Source: DAOTWA01 sp963702935 (GTDB lineage Bacteria; Chloroflexota; Anaerolineae; Anaerolineales; Anaerolineaceae). From it: a stretch of 64,000 nt of DNA. Within the stretch, counting starts at the first letter, position 1. The number at the start of each line of letters is the position of its first letter. Made by a program: the position numbers and the translations under genes. Shown here one piece after another: positions 9,818 through 18,265 of the stretch. The DNA lies in contig OY969772.1 of assembly GCA_963702935.1 (NCBI GenBank), positions 2,418,001-2,482,000 of the forward strand, written 5' to 3'. Below the pieces are notes generated by a model. That model was given only the letters and a program-made list of their open reading frames with translations, was not told where the DNA came from and did not search any database.

Positions 9818-10861
9818 ATGAATAACTCAGAAGGAAGCAAGAAGAGGTCGCCGGTCGTCCTCATCGTGTTGCTGGTGCTCCTGGTGGCTGTACTGGCAGT
9901 CGGCGGATACTACCTGATCAGCCTGTATCAGACGCCTATGGCCGAAGCGCTGGTGTTGCCCACTGCCACTATTGCGCCACCCGCCCCGGTTCCGCCCACG
10001 GAAGTCAATGTGTTGCCGCCCACGGCAACCAGTCCTCCATTGGCAACAGCCACACCAGTTGGCACCTGCAATAATACCGGGCAAATGACCCTTCTCTTTG
10101 CCGGGGCTGACTTCAGCGGCGGGGTTTGGCCGAATGGCGCCGATGCGGTGCGCCTGGTGCAGGTTGATTTCAGCCAGGGAAAAATCGTCGTGGTAGCCTT
10201 CCCACGTGATTTGGTGGTGCAGACACCCGGCTTGGCGCATCTAAATATGTCCGAGCAGCGCCTTGGCCTGGCTTATTTCTACGAGAAACAGGCCACCTCA
10301 GGCACTGACAAGGATAAGATCATAGCCGGTACCTGGCTGTTGGCGCAAACGATGCAGGAAAATTTCGGCGTGCGCGCAGATCATTATTTTACCCTTCAGC
10401 TCGACTCGGTAAAGAGCATGATCGACACGGTGGGCGGAGTGGAAATAAACGTTCCTCAACAGATCACCACCGAGCATAACGTGACCTTCCTGGCCGGGCA
10501 ACAGACTCTGAACGGCGATTTGTCCGCCGAATACGTGCGCGCCTTGCAGCCGGGGGGTGAAAATGCTCGTCTCGCCCGGCAGAACCAATTCTTGCAGGCC
10601 CTGATGGCCAGAGTGATCAGCGCGGGGATCATTCCCCAGGTACCCACCTTGCTCAATCAGTTCAGTGCGGCGATCACTACCGATCTGAGCCCCAAGCAGA
10701 TGGTAGACCTGGCCTGCATGGTGAATACACTTAATAAGGACCAGATTGGCTTCCATGAGATCACCAGCAGCGACCTGGTCACGCCCGGCAACAATGGGGC
10801 CCTGATCCCGAACATCGAAGCGATCAAAACTTATCTGGCAGGGCTATTAGCAGTCCAGTAG
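9818..10861 (+). CDS. LytR-CpsA-Psr (LCP) family ligase
   Basis: 347 residues from the ATG at 9818, preceded by GGGAGGGA; the longer upstream frame overlaps the previous coding tail and lacks a better start. One N-terminal membrane helix (residues ~12-35, Val/Leu-rich) is followed by a Pro/Thr-rich spacer and then an extracytoplasmic LCP domain. That domain has DAVRLVQVDFSQGKIVVVAFPRD split over its core strands, an Arg/Asp pair (FPRDL), DTVGGVEINVP and the arginine-rich ENARLARQNQFLQAL. LCP enzymes transfer undecaprenyl-linked glycans onto the cell wall. Its place after the WbaP-like gene suggests it attaches the polysaccharide made by this cluster. Confidence 0.88.
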   Translation: MNNSEGSKKRSPVVLIVLLVLLVAVLAVGGYYLISLYQTPMAEALVLPTATIAPPAPVPPTEVNVLPPTATSPPLATATPVGTCNNTGQMTLLFAGADFSGGVWPNGADAVRLVQVDFSQGKIVVVAFPRDLVVQTPGLAHLNMSEQRLGLAYFYEKQATSGTDKDKIIAGTWLLAQTMQENFGVRADHYFTLQLDSVKSMIDTVGGVEINVPQQITTEHNVTFLAGQQTLNGDLSAEYVRALQPGGENARLARQNQFLQALMARVISAGIIPQVPTLLNQFSAAITTDLSPKQMVDLACMVNTLNKDQIGFHEITSSDLVTPGNNGALIPNIEAIKTYLAGLLAVQ

Positions 10862-11309
10862 AATAGATGCGAGCACGGGATGAGCTGTCCTGAGAGGCGG
10901 AATAGTAGATCGGCGCTGTTCCGCCATTTGTGCATTCTCAAGATGTCCGATCGGGGTAAAATATAGAGAAGGCTGAATTAGTGATTAAAACTTGGGGTTT
11001 ACGTTCAACCCTTAATAACAAAAATGCAAGGAACGCGCAATTTCAACTCAGCGAAGCCTACCCTTGCTTGACGCCTCGCACCTTCGTGCTAGAATTGACG
11101 AGTGCGATCCAGGCTTTCAAATCGGGCGGGATCATATTGGAAGGTGATGCTCTGCAGAGGGGGTAATGAATTCGTCTCCCCTGGGAGGAAGCGTCGCTTC
11201 TTGCTGGCTTAAATGCACCCTACTATCTTTGTGATTTATACTCAATTGCTATTGGTTCATTACAGTTTATACCGTTGCCTGACAATAGCAGTAGATAAGG
11301 ATATCTCCT
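10862..11309. other. 448-bp intergenic region upstream of the Wzz/BY-kinase gene
   Basis: No convincing gene. A 7-bp inverted repeat (GGCGGAA at 10896-10902, TTCCGCC at 10919-10925) could end transcription of the LCP gene, but there is no T tract. A sigma70-like promoter lies at 11068-11095. A 61-codon open frame at 10981-11166 has no ribosome binding site and crosses that promoter, so I do not call it. The roughly 210-base leader after the promoter has several short stems, including GAAGCG/CGCTTC near 11187-11200. Confidence 0.6.
11068..11095 (+). promoter_or_regulatory. Sigma70-like promoter for the Wzz/BY-kinase gene
   Basis: TTGACG at 11068-11073 and TAGAAT at 11090-11095, with a 16-base spacer. 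It points to the gene starting at 11310 and would give a leader of about 210 nucleotides. Confidence 0.5.
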
Positions 11310-12941
11310 ATGCAGGACTATTCTGATGAACTTTCCCAAGCGACCGAAGGCGAGGATCTGCGCGAATATCTGAGCCTTTTCTGGCATTGGGCCTGGCTGA
11401 TCCTGCTCGTGGCGGTCTTGGCCTCTGTTGTGGCGTATTATCAAAGTTCACAAATCACTCCTGTTTATCAGGCTTCGACCACAGTTTTGGTGAACGTAGC
11501 TCCTGCCAGCGTGACTACGGATTACAGCACTTTGATGCTCAGCGAGCAATTGACCACCACTTATTCCCAGATGATGACCAAAACGCCAATCCTGGAGGAG
11601 GTGGTTAAGACGCTGGGCCTGAATATGCCCGCTGGTAGCCTGAAATCAATGATTTCCGTCCAGCCGGTGACGGATACGCAGTTGATTCAGGTATCTGTCC
11701 AGTCCACCGACCCGGGGTTGGCGGCCAACGTTGGGAATGCCCTGGTGAAGGTGTTTGCAGACCAGGTTCAGTCTACTCAGGAGGGCCGCTTCGCGCAGTC
11801 CAAGCAGCAACTGGAAACGCAAATGGCGGACATGGACAAGCAGATCCAGGACCTTACCCAGCAGTCCAGCCTGACCACCGATCCGACTGCCAAAGATTCC
11901 ATCGAGACCAAGATCACCCAATATCGCTCGATCTACTCCAACCTGTTGACCAGCTACGAGCAAATCCGCCTGGCGGAAGCGCAAACCAGCTCGTCGGTGG
12001 TGCAGGTCGAGCCGGCCACACCCCCTACGGAGCCGATCAGCCCCAACGTATTGCGCAATACGCTCCTGGCGGCGGTGGTAGGCGTCTTCCTGGCCGCCGG
12101 GGCGATCCTGGCTCGCGAGTTCCTGGACGACCGCCTCAAGTCTCCGGACGACATCATCCGTTCTCTGGGGCTGCCGGTCTTGGGAGTGATCGGACACTAT
12201 AAGGTGGAGGAGAGCCGCCTGGTCTCAGAGGCGCAGCCACGCTCGCCTATTAGCGAATCCTTCCGGACGCTGCGCACGAACGTGCAATACACGACGGTGG
12301 ATAACCCGGTGCAATCCATCCTGGTGACGAGCGCCGAGCCCGGTGAGGGCAAAACCACGGTTGCGGCCAACCTGGCGACGGTGATCGCTCAAGGCGGTCG
12401 GGACGTGACTTTGATCGATTGTGACCTGCGCCGCCCGGCAGCCCATAAAAAGTTCAACCTGCAGAACCGGACCGGCCTGAGCACCCTGTTCATCCAATCG
12501 GTGGAAGACCTCCTGGAGATTCGCCAGCCAACGCAGATTCCCCATCTCTTCGTGCTAACCTCGGGCGAGTTGCCCCCCAACCCATCGGAGCTGCTCGGCT
12601 CGCAGCGTATGAGCCTGATCATCAACCGGCTCAAGCAGACCGATTTCCTGGTGATCGACACGCCGCCGGCTTTAGCCGTTACTGATGCCACCGTCCTGGC
12701 GCCCTTCGCCACCGGGATAATCTTGATCGTAAAGCCCGGCGCGACTCACCGTCAGGCCGCCCGCCAGGCTGTGGAGCAATTGCGCCGGGTGGGTGGAAAC
12801 GTCGTGGGGGTGGTGGTCAATAATCTGGATGTGCGCCGCTCCTACTATAGTTACCGTTACTACAAGTCGTACGATAAATATAATAAATATTATTCTCAGC
12901 ACGAGAAGCAGCCCTCTAAGTTATTGCCGGACAAATCCTAG
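11310..12941 (+). CDS. Wzz/BY-kinase fusion: polysaccharide co-polymerase and tyrosine autokinase
   Basis: 543 residues. N-terminal Wzz domain with a membrane helix at ~29-48 (WAWLILLVAVLASVVAYY), a periplasmic coiled-coil stretch (~165-235) and a second helix at ~245-267 preceded by a Pro-rich PPTEPISPN. The cytoplasmic BY-kinase domain shows Walker A SAEPGEGKTT, Walker A' LIDCDLRRP and Walker B FLVIDTPP. The C-terminus has about nine tyrosines in YYSYRYYKSYDKYNKYY, the usual autophosphorylation cluster. Wzz/BY-kinase proteins control chain length and export of capsule or exopolysaccharide. Fusion of both parts in one chain is the form typical of Proteobacteria and of many Chloroflexota. Confidence 0.93.
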   Translation: MQDYSDELSQATEGEDLREYLSLFWHWAWLILLVAVLASVVAYYQSSQITPVYQASTTVLVNVAPASVTTDYSTLMLSEQLTTTYSQMMTKTPILEEVVKTLGLNMPAGSLKSMISVQPVTDTQLIQVSVQSTDPGLAANVGNALVKVFADQVQSTQEGRFAQSKQQLETQMADMDKQIQDLTQQSSLTTDPTAKDSIETKITQYRSIYSNLLTSYEQIRLAEAQTSSSVVQVEPATPPTEPISPNVLRNTLLAAVVGVFLAAGAILAREFLDDRLKSPDDIIRSLGLPVLGVIGHYKVEESRLVSEAQPRSPISESFRTLRTNVQYTTVDNPVQSILVTSAEPGEGKTTVAANLATVIAQGGRDVTLIDCDLRRPAAHKKFNLQNRTGLSTLFIQSVEDLLEIRQPTQIPHLFVLTSGELPPNPSELLGSQRMSLIINRLKQTDFLVIDTPPALAVTDATVLAPFATGIILIVKPGATHRQAARQAVEQLRRVGGNVVGVVVNNLDVRRSYYSYRYYKSYDKYNKYYSQHEKQPSKLLPDKS

Positions 12942-12991
12942 GCAAGCTTACCTTGTCAGAATGAAGGATTCCAGGCAGACAACATGGCGCA

Positions 12992-13891
12992 ATGAAGAGC
13001 AACACCGTCTCAACGAATGATTCAACTCTGGGGGCAGGCTTGAAGACCTGCCCCTTTCTTGGCCTGGCCGAGGATCCCCGTACCTGTTTCAGCGTACCTG
13101 ACCCCTATAACCTTTGCCATCGCGCACGCCGGCCGCAGGCGATAAACCTGGACCACCAGCAGTCGGTGTGTTTAACGGCAAATTATGTTCAATGCCCCAT
13201 TTTTGAGAGCAAGGATGCTGTTGAAGTGCCTAAAGAGCTGCGGGAGCAGAATACGGAACGCTCCTGGTGGAAGGCCGGCAGTTGGCGCTGGCCGGCGTTG
13301 GCTGTGATTATCTTGCTCTTGCTGGCAGGCATTTCCTATCAGGCATTTTCATTCTCCCAGCTTCAACCCCCTGCCGCCACGCCGACGATAAATGTATCCG
13401 GCGCGGCTGTGACGGCTACTTTGCGGGTTCTATTGGCAACCACTCCGACCGCCGAGCCGACCGAGACCCCTATCATCACTATTCCTCCCACGGTTACCTA
13501 TACGCCTTCCGCGCCGACCCCCGGCCCTTCGCTCGACGCTCCTTTTGGTCCTGGAAAGAAATATCTGATCCACATCGCTCAACCCGGCGACAGTTGGGCC
13601 AGATTGTCAGATCGCTTCGACACTACCCCTGAGGTGCTCGCGCTGCTCAATTCCGGCTCCGGGCGCAATGGAATCTGGGTGGGTTCCCCGGTAGCGGTGA
13701 TGCCCGGACAAAAAGACACTAACGGCGTGCGACCCTTGTTGGCGGTTCAAATAACGGAGCGTACCCGTGTGGCTGATATCGCCAGCCAATATGGAATGCA
13801 GGAGAGTGACTTGCGCAGCGAGAATGAATTGGGAACAGACGAATGGCTCGATGCAGGCAGGTGGCTGATCGTTTACGCCAAGGCGTCCTGA
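12992..13891 (+). CDS. Membrane-anchored LysM-like protein with Cys-rich N-terminal module
   Basis: 299 residues. The cytoplasmic N-terminus (~15-75) holds six cysteines in a pattern CPFLGLAEDPRTCF...LCHR...CL...CPIF, a module I recognise from many Anaerolineae LysM and zinc-ribbon-like proteins. One membrane helix follows (~105-125, WPALAVIILLLLAG), then a Pro/Thr-rich spacer of about 60 residues. Two LysM-like repeats end the protein (YLIHIAQPGDSWARLSDRFD..., then VQITERTRVADIASQYG...). LysM domains bind peptidoglycan or chitin-like glycans. It closes the polysaccharide assembly operon and may tether or sense the envelope. The role of the Cys module (metal or redox) is inference. Confidence 0.75.
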   Translation: MKSNTVSTNDSTLGAGLKTCPFLGLAEDPRTCFSVPDPYNLCHRARRPQAINLDHQQSVCLTANYVQCPIFESKDAVEVPKELREQNTERSWWKAGSWRWPALAVIILLLLAGISYQAFSFSQLQPPAATPTINVSGAAVTATLRVLLATTPTAEPTETPIITIPPTVTYTPSAPTPGPSLDAPFGPGKKYLIHIAQPGDSWARLSDRFDTTPEVLALLNSGSGRNGIWVGSPVAVMPGQKDTNGVRPLLAVQITERTRVADIASQYGMQESDLRSENELGTDEWLDAGRWLIVYAKAS

Positions 13892-13918
13892 AAGGTCATT
13901 TCGCCCCCTGAATGGCTG

Positions 13919-13957
13919 ACACCCCACCGAGATCAAGCCTCGTGGGGTGTTTTGTTT
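13919..13957. terminator. Terminator between convergent LysM and VanZ-like genes
   Basis: ACACCCCACCGAG pairs with CTCGTGGGGTGT (one bulge), followed by TTTTGTTT on the plus strand. It overlaps the 3' end of the minus-strand VanZ-like gene and can serve the LysM gene. Confidence 0.75.
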
Positions 13958-14379
13958 CTTAAGGAAACGTAGAGCTGGTATATGAGGATGGCAACGATTG
14001 CGGCGAAAAGATCGAGGAGGACGTCTTGGAAGGAGCTATGCCGGCCGAGGACGAATCTCTGGTGGAACTCATCCGAGGAAGCATAGGTCGCGGTTACCAG
14101 AAGGGTCGCCAGGAAGGGCCTTCCCACGCTGAGCTTGAAGGCGGTCAGGAGCGACATCCCCAGCAAGGCATAGCCGATGATGTGGCCCACCTTGTACCAA
14201 TCGAGGGTGACCAGCACGTAGTGGGCCGTCACCTGATTCGCGGCCGAAAAAGACGGCTCGGTGATTTGATTCAGCTCTTCGGCTGGCGTAGAGGACAGGA
14301 TGAAAATCGCGATCATGGTCAGGATGGCTGGAAGCCACTTGAGAATCCTGGCTTGATTGTCGGTGAAACTCTTTAGCAT
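13933..14379 (-). CDS. VanZ-like family membrane protein
   Basis: 148 residues with four hydrophobic segments (near 14-30, 60-80, 88-105 and 120-140). The VanZ-family core is visible: the first helix ends in LSSTPA, the second begins DKVGH-like (DWYKVGHIIGYALLG), and SSDEFHQRFVLGRHSSFQDVLLDLFAA follows, with the conserved DE-x-H-Q and R...D.LLD signature. The family is named after a teicoplanin-resistance accessory protein, but most members have no known activity. It is transcribed against the LysM gene and divergently from the DUF4127 gene. Confidence 0.85.
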   Translation of the reverse strand: MLKSFTDNQARILKWLPAILTMIAIFILSSTPAEELNQITEPSFSAANQVTAHYVLVTLDWYKVGHIIGYALLGMSLLTAFKLSVGRPFLATLLVTATYASSDEFHQRFVLGRHSSFQDVLLDLFAAIVAILIYQLYVSLRNKTPHEA

Positions 14380-14519
14380 TTAAACGTCCCTTCGACGAGA
14401 TCCTTTTGGGGCCCGGCAGGGCCTGGAATTTTAGGCGCCAAAGCGTTATTATACAACGGTTGTTCACCAAGTATCCTTCCGCTAAAATTTACCCTCCCAT
14501 CGAGGTCCCCCTGACCCAC

Positions 14520-16181
14520 ATGAAACCTATCGCTATTTTGCCGTTAGACGACCGCCCGGTCAATTACGATGCCCCTGAAATCCTGGCGCGCTCGGCTGGG
14601 CTGGAGTTGCTGCGCCCGCCCAGGGAATGGCTGGCCAACCCCTGGCGCGCGGGCCGCCCGGCTGCCCTGGCCGATTGGCTACGGCAGGTTAGCGGCCAGG
14701 TAGACGCCCTCATCCTGGCGATCGATACCCTGGCTTACGGCGGGCTGATCCCGATGCGCGTCTCGCACGAGCCGTTCGAGAGCGTCCGCGCCCGGTTGGA
14801 GCTGCTGCGCGAGGTCAAATCGGCTCACCCGCGCCTGGCGCTCCTGGCTTCGAGCGTCATCCAGCGCGTCTCACGCGCCAATTCCGCTGAGGAAGAGATG
14901 CCTTATTGGAAGACCTATGGGGCGCGCCTGTTCCGCCTGTCCTATCTGGAGCACAAGGCTGCGCTGGGCGAGGCTTCCCCTGCGGAGGTGGGGGAAAGGG
15001 ATTCCCTCAAAGGAGAGATTCCCGGCGAAGTGCTCGAAGATGCCTTGGGCATCCGGGCCCGCAACCACGCCGTGAACAACCTCGCCCTGGATTGGGTCGA
15101 GGAAGGCATCCTGGATTATTTGCTCCTGCCTCAAGACGATACCGCAGAATACGGCTGGAATATCACCGAGGCGCGCCGCTTGCAGGCCGCCATCCGGGAG
15201 CGCGGCCTCACCCAGCGCGCCATCAACTATCCGGGCGCGGATGAGATCGGTTGCCTGCTCCTGGCGCGCTGGGCCTGCCAACGAGCAGGATTGGCCCCGC
15301 GCGTCCACCTGCGTTTCAGCAGCTCCTCGGCGGCGACTGTGATCACTGATTATGAAGATCGTCCGATGGCCGAGATGGTCAAGGCGCACCTGGCTCCTTT
15401 AAATGGAACGCTGGCAGATACCCCGCAAGAAGCCGACCTGACGCTGTTCGTCAACGCACCCGCGGTAAAGCAAGGGGCGGGCGAGCTGCAAGCCCTGGTG
15501 CGCCTGGGGCCGGACAAGCTGCGCAAAGGGCTGCCCGCAGAATTCCGGGCGTATGCCGACGAGCTGGCCGGCGATGTGTCTTATCGGGATACCCGGCGTG
15601 AGATGGAGACCCCGCTGCGCAGCCCCGAGGAATTCACCCGCGCCATCCTGGCGACGCTGCGCGCCGGGCGGCCGGCGGCGGTGGCGGACGTGGCCTTCGT
15701 CAACGGCTGCGATCTCATCTTCGCCGGGCAGCTCGTGCGCCACGCCAAGATCGCCGGGCTGCTGGCTTTCGGGGGCTGGAATACGGCCGGGAACACGCTG
15801 GGCAGTGTGCTGGCCCAGGCGACCATCCGGTTAGCAGCTTTGAGGGCGACGCCCTCTCCGGCCCAGACCGCCGCGCATCTGGAATTCCTCTTTCTGCGCT
15901 TTCTGGACGATTACGCCTATCAGGCAATCGAGCGTACGCGTTGCATGGTGGAGGATCTGCCGGGGCTGGGCATCGCGCCCGGCCTGGCGCGCCTGCCGGA
16001 TGGCGAAGCGGCGGCGCGCATCCAGGCCGGCGTCAGCGCCCGGCTTTTGCGCCAGGCGGGAGAGCTGGAGAAACAGTTCGTGGCCTCGGGCGGGGTGAAG
16101 TCTGTGACGCTGACAGAAATCCACCTTCCCTGGCAGCGCCTGTTCGAGGTCGGCTGCCGGGTGAAGGTGGATCTAGGGTAA
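14520..16181 (+). CDS. DUF4127 family protein
   Basis: 553 residues from the ATG at 14520 (MKPIAILPLDDRPVNYDAP). This opening, with its ILPLDDRP motif, is the signature of DUF4127, followed by LILAIDTLAYGGLIPMRVSH and LLPQDDTAEYGWN. The upstream extension of the frame lacks family similarity, so I reject it. Soluble, no signal peptide. The repeated acidic motifs (LDDRP, AIDTLAYGG, PQDDTAEYG, NYPGADEIG) suggest a metal-binding or hydrolase-like active site, but the family has no established reaction. It is divergent from the VanZ-like gene with about 140 bases between. Confidence 0.85.
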   Translation: MKPIAILPLDDRPVNYDAPEILARSAGLELLRPPREWLANPWRAGRPAALADWLRQVSGQVDALILAIDTLAYGGLIPMRVSHEPFESVRARLELLREVKSAHPRLALLASSVIQRVSRANSAEEEMPYWKTYGARLFRLSYLEHKAALGEASPAEVGERDSLKGEIPGEVLEDALGIRARNHAVNNLALDWVEEGILDYLLLPQDDTAEYGWNITEARRLQAAIRERGLTQRAINYPGADEIGCLLLARWACQRAGLAPRVHLRFSSSSAATVITDYEDRPMAEMVKAHLAPLNGTLADTPQEADLTLFVNAPAVKQGAGELQALVRLGPDKLRKGLPAEFRAYADELAGDVSYRDTRREMETPLRSPEEFTRAILATLRAGRPAAVADVAFVNGCDLIFAGQLVRHAKIAGLLAFGGWNTAGNTLGSVLAQATIRLAALRATPSPAQTAAHLEFLFLRFLDDYAYQAIERTRCMVEDLPGLGIAPGLARLPDGEAAARIQAGVSARLLRQAGELEKQFVASGGVKSVTLTEIHLPWQRLFEVGCRVKVDLG

Positions 16182-16255
16182 CGGCACGGGGGCTTGAGGA
16201 ATAGCGCAGGCACTCTCCCGCAACCCCCGTTCCTCTGCTCGAATCTTCTTACGAC

Positions 16256-17398
16256 TTAGTGGCGTCCACCGCCCCCATCGTTATTGCCGCCGCCGGAGCC
16301 TTGTGTGGCCCCTTGCTGGGGAGTGGATTGAGGGCCAGGGCCGGTACCCATTCCGGGAGCGCTGGTCGGGTTGGGGCCGGGGCCATACCCGCTGCCCGGG
16401 GTGGGTGTGGTATCCGTCCAGGGGTTGCCGCTTCCACCGCCGGACGGCGTGCAGGTCGTGCAGTCGCCCGGTCCGGGGCCGTAGCTGCTGCCGGGGGTGG
16501 GGGTGCCGGTGGTCCAGGGGTTGCCGCCGTTGCCGGAGCCATAGCCGCTGCCGGGCGTGGGGGTGCCGGTGGTCCAGGGGTTGCCTGCGCCCGTACTGAG
16601 GGTGCCTGCGCCAGTGCCCGGGACGGGCGTGTTTACGCCGGTGGGAGCCGTGGTGGGCGGCGCTGCGAATTGCCCGTTGCGCGTCCGGGCGCGGAAAGTC
16701 TGCGGGTCCGCCAGGCCGCTTTCCACCAGTTGGAGGCGGGTTTGCAGCATATCGCGCGCGCGCAGCAGGACGGGCTCAGTCTGGCCGGAGGCCTGCACCT
16801 GGTTGAGATCGCCTTCCTGGGCGCGCAGGGTCTGGCGCACCTGTTGCAGGGACTGGCTCATTTGGGCATTGTCCAGTCCGGCGGAGAGGCGCAGGGCCTG
16901 ATCGACTTCGAGCTGCCAGCGGGCCAGGAGCGAGGCGGGAGTTTGCTTGCCGGCCTGGAGCATCTCGGTCATCTCCTCCGCCCGCCGGCTGGCGAACTGC
17001 AAAGCCAACTCCAGGCGCGCCTGGGTGGAAGGGGTCAGCTCGCTGCGCAAGTCTTCACTGGCCAGCTTCACCGGATAGAGCAGTTGGTCGGGGAGACTGT
17101 TCTGGGCTGCGTAAGCCGTCGCCCCGCTTCCTCCAAAGAGGAGAGTCAGGATCAAGAGTACGGATGCAAGGGTGGACATTTTCAAAGGCTCCTTTCTGAT
17201 AAAGAGGTACATCCACCCTTTATGACGCCGTTCTACCGCGGGAGATACCGTCGGCGCCAAAGTCCTGGCCTGTTCCAGGAAAGCTGCTCTTCCGTGAGCG
17301 ACCGACGCGGGATCAGGCGAGGGGACGGGGCGTAGCTTCTCCAGCAGGGAAACGACCTCGGGGTCGGAAGGAGCCTGAGAAGTCTCAATCGGCTTCAT
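16256..17398 (-). CDS. DUF5667-type membrane protein with Gly/Pro/Thr-rich repeat tail
   Basis: 380 residues from the ATG at 17398, which overlaps the end of the sigma-factor gene by 14 bases. The cytoplasmic N-terminus (~1-70) is followed by one membrane helix (LASVLLILTLLFGGSGATAYA) and then NSLPDQLLYPVKLASEDL, the motif that identifies DUF5667. A helical region of about 110 residues leads to a low-complexity tail containing near-perfect copies of GNPWTTGTPTPGSGYG. Pairing with an ECF sigma factor in one operon suggests an anti-sigma-like or envelope-sensing role, with the N-terminus contacting the sigma factor; this is inference. The tail probably lies outside the membrane. Confidence 0.8.
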   Translation of the reverse strand: MKPIETSQAPSDPEVVSLLEKLRPVPSPDPASVAHGRAAFLEQARTLAPTVSPAVERRHKGWMYLFIRKEPLKMSTLASVLLILTLLFGGSGATAYAAQNSLPDQLLYPVKLASEDLRSELTPSTQARLELALQFASRRAEEMTEMLQAGKQTPASLLARWQLEVDQALRLSAGLDNAQMSQSLQQVRQTLRAQEGDLNQVQASGQTEPVLLRARDMLQTRLQLVESGLADPQTFRARTRNGQFAAPPTTAPTGVNTPVPGTGAGTLSTGAGNPWTTGTPTPGSGYGSGNGGNPWTTGTPTPGSSYGPGPGDCTTCTPSGGGSGNPWTDTTPTPGSGYGPGPNPTSAPGMGTGPGPQSTPQQGATQGSGGGNNDGGGGRH

Positions 17399-17942
17399 AG
17401 CTTTTCTCCTCTTCGGGAAGCAGCATCTTACGCAGGCTGCCCAGCCCACGACGCTGCAAAGCTTTGATGGCGGTAATCGGCTTATTCAAGATCTTGGCGA
17501 TGCTCTCATTTTCCCAGCCCTCCAGGAAGTGCAGCACCAGCACCTGGCGCTGGTCGGGGGTCAGGCGCACCAGCGCCGCGCGCACCTGCGCCTGCTGCAT
17601 ACGCTCGTGGGCGGCCTGGGCAGGGTCATCCTGATCGTCCTGGATCTCTTCGGCCAGGGGCAAGGGGGGCGGCGGCTGGCGGCGGTAATGGTCGGTGATC
17701 CAGTTATGGGCGATCTGGTAAAGGTAGGCCTGCAAATGATCCTGGGGTCCCCCGCCGGCCTGTAAGGCTTTGAGGAAGCGGTAGAAGGTATCCGCCACAC
17801 ATTCCTCCGCCAGACACACGTCTCCCAGCAGGCGCATGGCGTAGCGATAGACGCCCGGCTGGTAGAGATCGTAAATCTCAGCCAGGGAGTCTCCGTCGAA
17901 TCTTCGCGCCCTCCCCAAGAGTTGCTCTTCAGATGCGGTCAT
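17385..17942 (-). CDS. ECF-family RNA polymerase sigma factor
   Basis: 185 residues. Region 2 is seen at ~12-80 (YDLYQPGVYRYAMRLLGD, AEECVADTFYRFLKAL, AYLYQIAHNWITDHYR). A Pro-rich linker follows, and region 4 is at ~118-170 (LTPDQRQVLVLHFLEGWENE, IAKILNKPITAIKALQRRGL), which should bind the -35 element. Length and absence of region 3 fit ECF sigma factors. It is the first gene of a two-gene unit with the DUF5667 protein. The target promoter is unknown; autoregulation is common in the group, but I see no clear matching element upstream. Confidence 0.92.
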   Translation of the reverse strand: MTASEEQLLGRARRFDGDSLAEIYDLYQPGVYRYAMRLLGDVCLAEECVADTFYRFLKALQAGGGPQDHLQAYLYQIAHNWITDHYRRQPPPPLPLAEEIQDDQDDPAQAAHERMQQAQVRAALVRLTPDQRQVLVLHFLEGWENESIAKILNKPITAIKALQRRGLGSLRKMLLPEEEKSYEAD

Positions 17943-18012
17943 GGTGTCTACCTATTATGACGCCAATTATCCCGAAAGGATACCGGCCAGGGAGTGAATT
18001 CGTTGGATTGAA

Positions 18013-18054
18013 CAGGCCACCCTTCCAGTTTTCCGGAAGGGTGGCCTGCTTTTT
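18013..18054 (+). terminator. Terminator-like hairpin in repeat-filled gap
   Basis: CAGGCCACCCTTCC at 18013-18026 pairs perfectly with 18035-18048, followed by CTTTTTA. It looks like an intrinsic terminator on the plus strand, but no plus-strand gene lies just upstream (the sigma-factor gene is on the minus strand). It may stop antisense read-through. Confidence 0.6.
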
Positions 18055-18076
18055 ATGTACTGGATTTTCAACAGAA

Positions 18077-18153
18077 AACCTTGCGAAGGTTTGATGGAAA
18101 GGCATCTGAGTCTGGGAAAAGAGAGTGACCTTTTTGCCAACCTTCGCAAGGTT
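18077..18153. repeat. Inverted repeat, CTTGCGAAGG family, copy 1
   Basis: AACCTTGCGAAGGTT at 18077-18091 and its exact reverse complement at 18139-18153, 47 bases apart. Each arm is itself nearly palindromic. The same core recurs at 21568-21643 and, as one arm, at 55008-55020. Repeat arms plus the flanking families fill the whole gap between the sigma factor and the DUF2892 gene. Confidence 0.75.
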
Positions 18154-18171
18154 GAAATCGAGGCGTCATTT

Positions 18172-18247
18172 TCACCACAGAGGCACAGAGATCACAGAGT
18201 CTCTCTTTCTAAAAAAATCCTCTGTGTCCTCTGTGTCTCCGTGGTGA
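18172..18247. repeat. Inverted repeat, CCACAGAG family, copy A
   Basis: The left arm begins TCACCACAGAGGCACAGAG and the right arm ends CTCTGTGTCTCCGTGGTGA, so the element folds into a long imperfect hairpin of about 75 bases. Related copies lie at 36417-36494 and 52369-52440. All are intergenic. Confidence 0.75.
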
Positions 18248-18265
18248 GATTCTTCCGATTATGGC

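Noticed and set aside
10981..11166. 61-codon open frame before the Wzz/BY-kinase gene
   Set aside because: No ribosome binding site, overlaps the likely promoter, no similarity.
16390..16600. Regular direct repeats that look array-like
   Set aside because: They encode the in-frame GNPWTTGTPTPG units of the DUF5667 tail; no spacers of CRISPR type and no cas genes.
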